64,000 nt of DNA from Sarcocystis neurona (lineage: Eukaryota > Apicomplexa > Conoidasida > Eucoccidiorida > Sarcocystidae): positions 4,473,132 to 4,537,131 of the forward strand of contig KL647292.1 in the NCBI GenBank assembly GCA_000727475.1. The letters are read 5' to 3'. The notes under the pieces are model-generated. The model searched no databases. It was not told the DNA's origin and saw only the letters and a list, made by a program, of their open reading frames with translations. The position numbers were made by a program, and so were the translations under genes. Below are positions 26,001-36,100 of the stretch, piece by piece. Numbering within the stretch: the stretch's first letter is position 1; each line of letters opens with the position of its first letter.

Positions 26001-27660
26001 TGCTAATTTTGTACACTCAGAGCGTGGTGCGGCAGCAGAATCACGGGCACCTAGGGGGGCAGCAGAAGGCGCATCAGCAGCCCGTGCAGCCACGGGGAGA
26101 GATGCAACTAGAAATGCAACACCACACAAAGTAGGAGAAGTTCTGGATGCAAGTGTGTTGCTGGATCGTCCCTTTTATCGTGAGTATCTTCGCGACTGGG
26201 CTTTCCTGCATCTCCCCGAAGGTGAGTTTCTTAGTGAACCGCTGCATGTTACCGGCCAGGATGAGAGCGGCGACGTGCCTGACCCAGGGCTCGTTACAGC
26301 TCTGGCAGGAAATAGAGTAGAAGATTACGCTCGTGATTACGTACCGGGTATCTGGCTGTACAAGCCTGAGACCAAAATTCTGTATAACGACACAGAAACG
26401 GGGTCGATTCTCTTTGGCTCTGGCATCGACGGCACGTTTTCGTGGGATAAACCCATAGAAAATGCCACCATGGTAGACGCACTGATACGCATGGAAATGG
26501 CCGCTGAACACGTCAGAAAAGGACACTTCACCTGGGACGACAATCTGTGGAGTAGAATCTCTACTGATCCGCAGCTCAAAAGCCAAATGAGTCAGGAAGA
26601 AGAAGCACGTCTCAAGTGGGGATTGAAGGAGTTTGATCTCTCGCCTGGTGAACTCCAACCCGGTGATCACGTACCGACTGGTAAGTTCGTCCTCCGGTGC
26701 ACAGCAGTACACGCGTTCGCGTATTTATGTACATAACGTTTTCCTCATAAAGTGACGCAGCTCTATGTCCGAAGTAGGCACGAGCAAGCACACGCAGCCA
26801 CCTGCTTGCATATGTGTATGTATGTTCGGCGGTGTGTTTGTGTAAATACACACACAGATATGGATGTCTGTATATCGATGTGTATATTTCCATATATTCA
26901 CTTACGCAAGCTTCGATATGCGAAATGGAGTTACACGTGGCAAACACAGCACCTCCTTCTGCGCAAGCGAGAGGGTTTTAACGGCGAGACTCCTACGTGT
27001 TCACACGTATCATAAGTAGAATGGCTGTGTATTGACATGTGCATGCTAAGTGACCATCTCAGCTTCTACACATTTATATTTATGTATATATATATGTATA
27101 TGTACATATACCGTGTATGCAGTCGCGCAAAAATATACGAACACCACAGTACACTCGCTTCTTTGCCTCTCTATCACTCTAGTAGATATACGTGTATACG
27201 TACTGTACGTACATGCACGTACACACGTTGCTGAACGCCCACGTCTGTGCCTCGTGGATATGAGCCTCTTTTTCCACTTGGGCAGGTTGTCCAAGTCGTG
27301 TTACTGCAGCGCCGACACGTTCGCAGAGCACGGATGTGCACAGATGCAGCATCGTCTAAAAGTCGAAAGCACAATGCATTTTTCCTTCCCACTGCTGCAG
27401 GAATGGACTTTCTGTGCGACCAAGTAATGGAGGGCAAACCTCCCGAATATCAGCGATTGATGGAACATCCGGATCTAGTCCACACGATTCATCAGCACTG
27501 GATGAAGCGTCTCGACAGGGGAGAAGCCTGGCTTAGCGACGATCCCTTTCGTCTTTCTCCTGAAGAAATTGATATTAGAGATAGAGTAGCGGCCATTGAA
27601 GATGCGCCACCGGGCGAGGATCTACCTGAAGTCACAACTTGGAAGGAGAATGGTGTATGA
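14074..27660 (+). CDS. Very large low-complexity protein of unknown function, multi-exon
   Basis: The 3' part is well supported by phase-consistent exons: 17941-19431 (ends CAAG|gtgctg), 20879-20970 (ends ATG|gtactc), 21899-22475 (ends GCAG|gtgaat), 22916-26680 (ends ACTG|gtaagt) and 27401-27660 (stop TGA). Joins read YQ-E-SNYLPSHDFEAS, ESDM-AQPSVPYAWRVY, KA-G-MYREAHMYQ and VPT-G-MDFLCDQ. Conserved-looking blocks are RIQDKRDYFGADNVDKYHRF, the DFYGKSRDM region and the C-terminal 250 residues; Ala/Gln/Glu-rich filler separates them. The 5' half is tentative. An ATG at 14074 opens a hydrophobic signal-anchor-like segment (SWKLLLLVLLLASAFLGGV), then poly-Ser and a Gln tract interrupted by the N-run. 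After collapsing the duplicated gap flanks the Gln frame continues to a donor at 16827 (GCAG|gtatat), which fits an Ala-rich exon from 17126 in phase 1. The join from that exon to 17941 is unresolved. A faint resemblance of the PYAWRVYAAVCLYKLP block to mitoribosomal mL46 was not sustained. Function is unknown. Confidence 0.7.
15744..15843. repeat. 100-bp sequence identical to 16469-16568 (left flank of the gap)
   Basis: Every base of this CAG-rich segment recurs immediately right of the N-run. It most simply represents two contig ends that overlap but were not merged. Confidence 0.9.
15844..16468. other. Assembly gap (625 N)
   Basis: Run of N inside a poly-Gln coding tract. The flanks share 100 identical bases, so the gap length is probably not real. 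Confidence 0.99.
16469..16568. repeat. 100-bp sequence identical to 15744-15843 (right flank of the gap)
   Basis: Second copy of the gap-flanking sequence. The Gln reading frame here is offset from the left copy only because 725 bp, not a multiple of three, separates the two copies. Confidence 0.9.
17126..17500 (+). repeat. Ala-rich coding tract in the large gene
   Basis: In the frame starting G|CA GGC AGA GCG the segment encodes Ala-rich sequence with mixed synonymous codons (gca, gcg, gcc, gct). The other frames give Ser/Cys/Arg or Gln runs. Third-base variation points to Ala as the selected frame. The right boundary is not resolved; the pyrimidine-rich sequence from about 17510 to 17940 looks intronic. 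Confidence 0.5.
19432..20878 (+). other. Intron of the large gene
   Basis: Bounded by a weak donor (AAG|gtgctg) and a strong pyrimidine-rich acceptor (tggtgctgcag|AGAGC). Both flanks are phase 1. The intron is packed with CTG triplets that create open frames on both strands. Confidence 0.7.
20971..21898 (+). other. Intron of the large gene with TATATG microsatellites
   Basis: Phase 0 intron from gtactc to ttgtttcag. Microsatellite runs lie at 21000-21290 and 21478-21860. Confidence 0.75.
22505..22760. repeat. TATATG microsatellite in an intron of the large gene
   Basis: Alternating (TA)n, TATATG and GTATACGTATAC runs inside the phase 1 intron between 22476 and 22915. Confidence 0.85.
26681..27400 (+). 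other. Last intron of the large gene
   Basis: Starts gtaagttc and ends with cccactgctgcag. It is phase 1 and joins VPT-G-MDFLCDQ. It contains a short TATATG run around 27080. Confidence 0.85.
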
Positions 27661-29910
27661 GAGGCCCAGGCTTACAAGTGTGTCAATTTATTTTTTCGAA
27701 AGAATGCTACACGACCCAATTTCGAAGCGGAAACCCATGCACACCCTGAACGTTGCGTATCATTGTGTCACTGCGTCTTTGGCTACTACGCGTGTACAGG
27801 TTCGTGCAGGAAGGGTTTTTACGTGTGTAGTTCTAAGAAAACAAGGATAAAGTGCTCTCAATTTGTGCGTGATTTGCGCGAATCGCGATGCGTGCCGCTT
27901 CACGAAAGGAAGAGTGGTATGCGCGCATCTGCTAGAATACTTGCAAATAGCCGTTTAAAATATGTCGACGTCTACAGACGTGAGTGTAGCGTTCACGCCC
28001 TACCGCGGACTCGTCGGAAGAAGCACACCAAGTACAGTCCTTAGTGACACGTTATTCATTATGCGTGTATGGTAGTGTATGTCTCTACATTAGTAACACT
28101 TACAAAAAGATTTCTTAGCCTTCCTGCCGATGGTGAACATTCAGTAGCTGGTTCAGGTTTGTGCGGTTGAGTCCATCGGTCTTCATGTCCTACGTGTACT
28201 AGTATACATTACATGTACGTAAAGAGCTGCATTTGTAGGTACACGTGTGTTCGGCGTGCAAACACGTTGCACAGGATCTCACGCGTATGCGTGCTCCAGT
28301 GTATAAGCTGGCCTTTTGACACTGCGCTCAAAACGGCTGATCAATCTTCGGGAATACACCCTGGCGTTAGAAGTGCTGCAGCAAGCAGCAGCAGTGAGTT
28401 CAGATCATCCACCAGCCGCTTGAAGCTTTGAGAAGCGAGTGACGCAACGCCGCTGCGGTCTTCGCTCCACCGCTGTTCTGGCCAACCAGTTGTACCAGCT
28501 CTGCTTCGGTTGTGTAGCCGCACTGGTGACTCTGCTCGTATCCAGATGTCGCAAGTAGTTGCAGTGGACACGTAAAAACATCATTTTTTTCGTATGCGGA
28601 AAACAACTGCACTTCAGTGTGTGCCGCCCTCTTAAAAAGTGCATGCATGTTTGTCGCTTGTCTTCACACACGCTTACATATATATATATATATACACTGA
28701 GCTCTCTACACGTCTACCGGTCTGAATACCACGTGGTCTGCTTCGGGCAGCCAGGTGCTGATGCTCACGCTCGCTAAGATAATACGGGCTCTCCTAGGGG
28801 GTGGTTCTCTTCTGTCGTGCGTCTTGTTTGCATCATCGACAAGCTTCGTCAACTCTACTTAAACTCGCTAAAACGCTACCGCAGGACGTGCCAATGAGAG
28901 GAAAATAAAGGTAAAACTTATGTACTGTCGGCCTGGGACGCAAATCCGCACGGAAGCTCCCTTTTACTAATCTCCTTCCAACAATTGCAGCTTGTGCCCC
29001 ACGGCCACAGAAAGCTGTCCGACTTACCTCATCACACGACCCCCACTGCGCACTTCGATAAATAGAGGCGACACGTGGACGTGTGCATTCACAGCTGCAG
29101 AGCAACGCTTCCGCCACATACACCATGTATATGTATATATATATATATGTAGATATATCCGCATAATTGGGCGTGATACAATGTACTAACGTAGGGAGTT
29201 GTGTTTCAGCAGTTTGCAGTGAGATCTGAAATCTGCGAACCTTTTGACAATAAGCCACTTTCTTCGGCTGAAACAAGTGTTTGTTTTGTGATGTTGCGCG
29301 AGAATAAGGAAGCACATACGTACCTCCATATTTATGTGTACATACTTCTGTGTATGGACACGTCTTCCTTGTAGATGGCATTCCTGCTTCTGCCTGGTTC
29401 CATGTTTTTTTTGCCAAGAGATTACAATAAGCATTTGTGCAATGCAAACGAATGCACCAGTCGCTGACATATCGTTGGTGCATAGTAGCGCGAATCGCAC
29501 GCATGAGAGCTGAGTGTAGCGGAAAGCTACACTCGCGCGCACAGCAAACTTCGGAAATACGTTTTAGACGTGTGCATGTACACACATGCATATATATGTA
29601 TATATGTATATACGTGCAAATATACACGGAAATGTGGCATGCACAAATATGTGTAATGTAGGCTATATTCTGCGCGTGTTTGCATGCCGGTTATGCTCCA
29701 CAGGTGGACGCAAGAATATTCTCGGTGGCGGGAACACTAGCATATATATATATATATACACATATATATATCCACACACATAGGAAAAATTTGTTTCTCT
29801 CTCTCTGCATAAATACGTATGAAGATATGAGTACACGTATACATTTGTGTTAGGATAGAGAAATCGTAATACACCTTCGCACACAAAAAAACGGACGTGC
29901 GACCGGGCTT
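27661..29910. other. Intergenic stretch, no supported gene
   Basis: Follows the stop of the large gene. Microsatellite runs lie near 28678, 29130 and 29590-29780. Frames of up to about 260 codons (minus, 28833-29627) have no recognisable motif and run through TA repeats. Confidence 0.5.
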
Positions 29911-30536
29911 TTGGAATACATTACGCAGCACTTGCAGACGTGTCCGCAAATGTTAGAGGTCTACGTGCTCAGGGTACTAAAGACGTTCACGCCAAGAGTG
30001 AGCCTCTTTCGCGTCACGCTAGCGGCGGTTGCTTCTTCGTTACTTTCTCGTGTGGCAAGTGCCACGGGCCACCTGCCTAAAAAGGATCTGTTACGCAAAA
30101 ACCGTCCTCGAGATAAAAAACCTCTGCAGTCTCTACCTGCTTTTCGTGGTAAGTATTTTTCTCACCTCATAGTTCGCCAGCAGCAAGGAGTATATACGTC
30201 CATGTATAGATACACAAAGTGATAAATAAGTTATACATTTGTATTCCATTAGTAATTCATGTACGCATTACCTGCGGAGATGTGCGACACGCGTTAGCGA
30301 TTCAGTACTCCTGTTCGCATATACACGGGTATACGTGGATACGAAGCTACTCGCACTCGTACACAAGTCGATTGAAACGCGTGTACTGCCGTCTTGTGGC
30401 ACAGAAGTTTGTGCGCTGGCGTTTCCCCACTGAAAGAACACGCTTTAGTCAAAACTCTTCCTCTGACGTTCAACAATCACATAACTGCATCAGTGGAGCA
30501 TCAGAAGCGACAAATACCAGAAGCAACATCTTATAA
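29911..30536 (+). CDS. Candidate two-exon small gene, unknown
   Basis: An open frame from the ATG at 29911 (or 29950) reads through a hydrophobic segment (VTLAAVASSLLSRVASATG) and a basic stretch (KKDLLRKNRPRDKKPLQSLP). It ends at a strong donor CGTG|gtaagt (exon end 30148). A phase 1 acceptor (ttgtattccattag) at 30253 continues with VIHVRITCGDVRHALAIQ and runs to a stop at 30536. The ITCGDVRHALAIQ part recalls the last helix of TAF9-like histone folds, but the upstream part does not fit that family. It could equally be chance. Confidence 0.25.
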
Positions 30537-32487
30537 ATGCTTCGACAGGTAGCGTCGGTGACACGCCGTTGTGAAGAACGTGTTTGACCAGAAAAGCGGC
30601 GTCCAGTGAACAACGACTCCTGCATCCTCAGTACTTGTATATGTGTGTGTATATATATATATGGGTATGAAAAGGCAGATGTGCACACGATAGAGCGTAT
30701 ACGCAGATACAAATATACAGGCATACGGTAACTGACGCGACCGCTCACCTGCACGACTGTGTGCACACTTGCATGCTTAAGCGTAGACACGTGCAGCATG
30801 CGCGTGCAGGCTTTTTTCTGTCTGTCTCCGTGTTCAAAGTGAAGAACGGAGAATGAGGGAAGACGCATGAATGTGACCCCGGTGACCAGCTAACACGCCC
30901 TTCGACCCCGGAGATCTGTATAAGGAGACACACTGCGACGTGAGGCATCGGCAGCGCTACCTTTAGAATACATTCATAGATATATCTCCACAGAAGTGTA
31001 GATTTGTGTGTCCTGTACGTAGGTGGGTGCGCTGACCGGCGTACGCGGGTGAAGTCACGGTAAGTACTGCATGCGATACAGATATATATATATATATATA
31101 GGGATATTTATCTACCAGTGCATCTACTGTTTGTGTGTATCTCTAACACGTAGGAAATGACGGGGCAGCAGACTATATAGACCGCAGCCGACAACTGGTA
31201 GCGCAGCAGCTCTCCACTGTCGCGTTGATACACGTCCGTGCGGACGCAGCGGCAGCGCCTCTCTCACGGGGCGCGTGCGGCGGCAGCAGCATCACTGTTG
31301 CATGAGCAGCAACAGCACCAGCCGATTCACACTGGTGCTGCTATCACGAACAGTGTCCTTAAGTTTTTTCGCCGGTGTGCCCTCCGTTCTGCCCACGGCT
31401 GTATACACGTTACGGCCGCGAATACGCGTCATTTGCCCCGGCCATTAACACCAAACACACCACACAGGCGTACACGCAGATACAGATTCAGCAGAGTACG
31501 CGGATGTACACAAAGAGGTTGTACACATGTAAAAATATGCGACTGTCTCCATGCGGGAAATTCTAAGCAGACCGCTGCAGCGTGCGATGCCGTGACATAA
31601 AAATCACCACGCACTCTACTGGGCGGACTTTTATTTTCGGCGCCGCAGTGCCGTCGGCAATAGCAACTCACGTCGGCAAGACCCTAACCCCAAAATTTAC
31701 AGGTCTACGCACAGATTCTAGTACAGCAGCCCTCGTGTAGACAAACTAATTTCTGTGCAAACTCTCGTACACGCAACGACATATGCATGTATATATTCAA
31801 AATAACAACAGAACCCATCTGAGCCCCGAGCAGGAGCAACGGCCAAGGCGCCACCCCCGCCGCACACATTAACCGTGTGCGAACCGTCCTGCAGGTGCTC
31901 CTCCTACAACCCCGTATACCTCTGGTACCCGTGACACATGCTTGTTTATCCGCCGCCGTAGCAAATACATATATATAAATATAGACATTAAAGTTGGCAG
32001 AAAACAGCGGTTTCGTCGAGCCTGTTGCAGGCGGCAGAAGTAATCCCTGCAGCCCAAAAGAACTCCAACATCGCCGAAAGGCGGGAATTGGCGCTCTACT
32101 AGGAGACGACGACTGCGTCTGTGTTTTAAGCGTCCTGCACATACGTAGATGTATAGGGACGGACACACCAAAGCAGACACGCACAAGGCTACATCCCCTC
32201 TCTCCCAAATTTATTCGTACACACGAAAACAGATTTCACCGACGAGAGCAGCCGCTTTTGCTGCACTGCTGTCTATTTGTGCAGCGCTCCACTGCGCGTG
32301 CCCGACGACGTTTAGGCAGGAAAAGCTTCGGCAACTTTTGTTTTGCTGTGGAGCTCGCCTTCACCCTTAAAAAGGAAGATTGACAACCTGCAGAGGAAAA
32401 GGAAAAGACAGTGTCCGTGAAGCACGGTGCAAGAACAGGCTACTCTTTGCATTTTAAAAAAGCGGGAAGAAGCAGGGGTGCTTCACA
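30537..32487. other. Intergenic stretch, no supported gene
   Basis: Contains a (TA)n run at 31083-31100 and several short frames without domains. The plus-strand frame at 31994-32383 and the minus-strand frame at 31705-32208 overlap each other, and neither has splice or motif support. Confidence 0.5.
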
Positions 32488-32736
32488 ATGAATTCTGGAG
32501 TAGTAGCTGCGGTAAAAGACATGCAGGCACGCAGCAGCAGCAGCAGCACAAACAGGCAATACGCAATTGTGCCTTTCTGGCAGACGCGTGAAGTCGAGCT
32601 GCGTAGCAAAAAACGCTATCGTGTGGCGCAGGGGGTTGACTTGCTAGCTGGCGATCAGGACAAGCTCCCTCGCCCGTGGTATGAAGTCGAGCACAAGGGC
32701 CGTCGGGTTAGACACGCAGACAGGCCGTCGGGTTAG
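32488..32736 (+). CDS. Small hypothetical protein, 82 residues
   Basis: A complete short frame from an ATG (preceded by cttcaca) to TAG. After a Ser run it has a well-mixed basic composition (QYAIVPFWQTREVELRSKKR, then LPRPWYEVEHKGRRVRHADR), unlike the repeat-driven frames around it. No family was recognised. The last codons fall in a 15-bp direct repeat (ggccgtcgggttaga, twice). Frame shifts between the copies decide where the stop falls, so the C-terminus may differ between alleles. It may also be the 3' exon of a longer gene. Confidence 0.4.
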   Translation: MNSGVVAAVKDMQARSSSSSTNRQYAIVPFWQTREVELRSKKRYRVAQGVDLLAGDQDKLPRPWYEVEHKGRRVRHADRPSG

Positions 32737-32737
32737 A

Positions 32738-32953
32738 AATGCTGAGGCGCCTTAATATACACGTATGTATATGTATAGGTATATGTCAGTATATTTAATG
32801 ATACATATACACATGTGAGTAGATTTTGTGTTGATGTAGAGGTGCTCCATTATATATATATATACCTATGTACAGGTATATGTCAGTATATATATATATG
32901 TGTATACACGTATGTGAGCAGATTTTTGTGTTGATGCAGAGGCGCTTCATTTA
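32738..32953. repeat. Imperfect tandem duplication, unit about 96-100 bp, 2.2 copies
   Basis: Units begin atgctgaggcgcc (32738), atgtagaggtgct (32834) and atgcagaggcgct (32934). Each of the first two contains ggtatatgtcagtatat and ends gtgag(t/c)agatttt(t)gtgttg. Internal TA runs differ in length. Confidence 0.85.
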
Positions 32954-33101
32954 TGTCTCGGTGGGCGCTTGCAGTTCCCCTCGCTCTACCAAAATTCGCG
33001 AATACGTTGTACGCATGCCTTTTCACAGAGATGTTGGGGATCTGCTGTCACCCCTCTACAAGTGTGAAATACTTTTTTTCTCTCTGCAGCTGTACAGGGA
33101 A

Positions 33102-36100
33102 TCACCAGAGTTTCTCGCTTACGGTGCGCATGTAGCTCATGAGGGCTGCCGGCTCCTTGGAGGTAAACATGCTAGTACCTGCACCGATGTCACCCAGCAA
33201 AAGTGCTTGACACCCACACGTATGCAATACTCTTACACATAGACATACACATATATACATGCATACAGAAGCATATGAAATCACTCATATATATATATAT
33301 GTGTATGTGTAGATATATGTGTGTACAAGTACATACACAAATAAATCATCACCGCATTAGCAATATACAAAGCGCCATCCGACCTTCTCAGTAACAATGC
33401 AAGAACTTCTTATAGCAAGAGATTACTGAATATCTCTCGTAGAGGCGTGTAAATGACAGGCAATCATGACCCGTCCCTCGCGCTTCCGACCGAGAGGCAG
33501 TGCCTCTGTGTCTCTGTAGAAGACATCTGCGCAAAAAACGACGAGTGACGGGCGAGGAGGAGGACTGCGAAGACACGGGGGAGAAAAAAGTGAGCAGGAA
33601 TCTACTTGACAGCCAATTAGAGAGGACTACGAGAAGGGAAAGACAGAACGCGCATACGTACACACACTAAAAGAGAGAGCGACAGACACAAAGCAAGGCT
33701 ATGTACAAAGAGCAGTACGCTGCCCTGCCCGCTTTCCTTTTCGTTTCTCCTCCCACCTGCGACAATAACGTTCGCGCCCGCAGCAGCGGCCACCTTCACC
33801 GTTTCCGCATCTAGTCCGCCGTCCACCTGCATGGGGAGGGAGACAGACAAGCTGCGCCAGCGGGTGAAGTACTTATTTATATATATGTACATAGAGGAGA
33901 ACACGAATACATGTGTCCACACACAGAGAGATTCTGGTACAGGCAGGTACACCTTTTTGAGCCAACAGGACGGTATTCCTACCCATGTGGGAACAGACAT
34001 GCATACACACGTCGGTCTCCACAAACTTGTGAACATAAATAGTCGTTTGTTCGGAGATATACACACGTACACGTATTTCTATGAATGACTCCGCAGTCAA
34101 ACGCATACACATCCATACATGCATATGTATGCATAAATGCGCATATATATATATATATATATCTATATATATATATACGTATGCATACACACAGGTGTAG
34201 CGGCAGCTGGCAAGCGCTTTCACTGTGAAGTGTTGTTGATCATTAACACAGAAACGAACGGACACGTCCAACAAAGGGATAAGAGCTGGAACTTTCCATC
34301 ACGTAGTCCTGTGCTTCTTCCCGGCTGTCTCCTGAAGGTGCGCTTGATTGTCTGTGCGGACCAGCACGAGCCGCACACTTCGGCGCAGAAGTAGTGTTGG
34401 CAATGATACAAGTTCGTAGCTCGTGTGCTTCTGCTGCCACTCCAGTGGGTTCTTTCTATCAGCAGCACCTGCGTGAGGACAGTTCTTCTCTGGACGGCGT
34501 TGCTGCTTTGTCACACCTGCATACACGACGAACTAGCGCGGGTCGGAACCCAGGAGAATGACGCCCTACCCGTTCAAAGCATACATATATATATATATAT
34601 TGTAGAGAAAACACTGTGAAACAAATACTCATTCTCGATTTGCTGTAGCGCGGCGGTCTCCAGGCGACAGACAGGTGTTACAGGTAGGACAAGTTGCAGT
34701 CGTGTTGTCGGCAAAGCGCTCACTTGGATATTCAGGCCGGGGAAAACGGAGCGAATTTCTTTGATTTTCCCCGACATTTCCGACAGAAATTTTTGCCCGC
34801 CGAAGCCGGGTTCCACAGTCATGACAAGAACCATATCGAAAAGAAGTGGCTCTTCCAGCGTCGTGCCTATGTCCTGGAACTGCGTTCCGGGCTTCAGCGC
34901 TAGACCTGCCTTGAGGCCTTTCGCCCGAATCGCTTGCGCCACCTCCCTCGCTGCTGCTGGGCTGCCCGTCGCCTCCCAGTGAAAAGTAATGGAGTTCGCT
35001 CCTGCGTCTGCGAAGGGCCCCACCCACTGCAGTGGGGCGTCGACCATGAGGTGGACGTCAAAAAAAGCCTGCGGGAAGTGCATGCGCAGACACTTCACCC
35101 ATCCGGGGCCGACACTCAAATTAGGAACAAAGTGCCTGCGAATGGAGCGCGCCAAAAGAGAAGAACACGACAGAAAAAGCCCCAAACACACAGAAGCAAA
35201 CGTCTTCAACAGGCGACCACTGCGGTGGTGTAGCTACACCACCGCGGCTTGCCTCAAAATTGATTTGCCGCTGCCGCCCTCGGGAAAGAAGAAAGAACAC
35301 AAACAGGTGGCAGAAGAGCCACGTCCTACACATGGAGAAAATCCGTTGCCAAACGGGTGATGGTGTGCGGTGTGCGTACACCGGAGAAGTGCATCAGGTG
35401 TGCACGAGTAAATGCATGCCCCGATGCGGACACACACGGTAAATGTGATGTGTCTTGCCGAGGTTGTGATACACAGCGCAGACAAGAAGGCGAGGGAAAG
35501 CCGGTTGCCGGCAAGCAGCAGGCGTGAGAAATTTACCACAGCGGTGCTGTTGTAGGAAACGCAGCTGCCGGACGCATGCAGTTCATCTCCTCTCCTGTGC
35601 AACATTGGCAAAGGAGACTGTTTACGCAGTGAGACGGCGCAGCGGCAGTGAATATCAGAAGGGCTAACTCACTCTGTGCGGTGTGAGGCAGAAGTGGACA
35701 AACCAACGCGACTCAAGAAGAGGCACTCGTGCAAAAGAAGGAGAGAAACGGAGAAGAAGAGGAAACGAAGAAACAAAACAGCAAAACCCCGGAGACTGGT
35801 GGAACGGAGAACAGAAGTGCTAACCACGCAGCTAGCAGCTAGCTAGTGGCAGTGTTGTACATGACGTGAAAAAGACGATAGCCTCTCTTCTTTTTCTAGA
35901 CGCGGAATAATAACTCCGGCTGCTGCTGTCGATCGGCAGTCACAGCCTCCGGCTAGTCACGCTGCACCATCGTGAGACACCCCCTGACCGCAGAAGCTTT
36001 ACACATATTAACAACATATGGAGCTACCTGGGATCGCGTAGTTATCTACTTGAATTGCCCTGTGAAGTGATAGCAAACGTCAGAGTGCTCCGGTAGTCTG

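Noticed and set aside
29950..30536. TAF9-like histone-fold protein
   Set aside because: Only the ITCGDVRHALAIQ stretch is reminiscent; the preceding helices of the fold are absent. Kept only as an unknown candidate gene.
33091..33165. Plus-strand exon-like segment LYRESPEFLAYGAHVAHEGC bounded by ctgcag and gtaaac
   Set aside because: It is the exact antisense of the last RPE exon, whose minus-strand reading is part of a complete, motif-supported enzyme.
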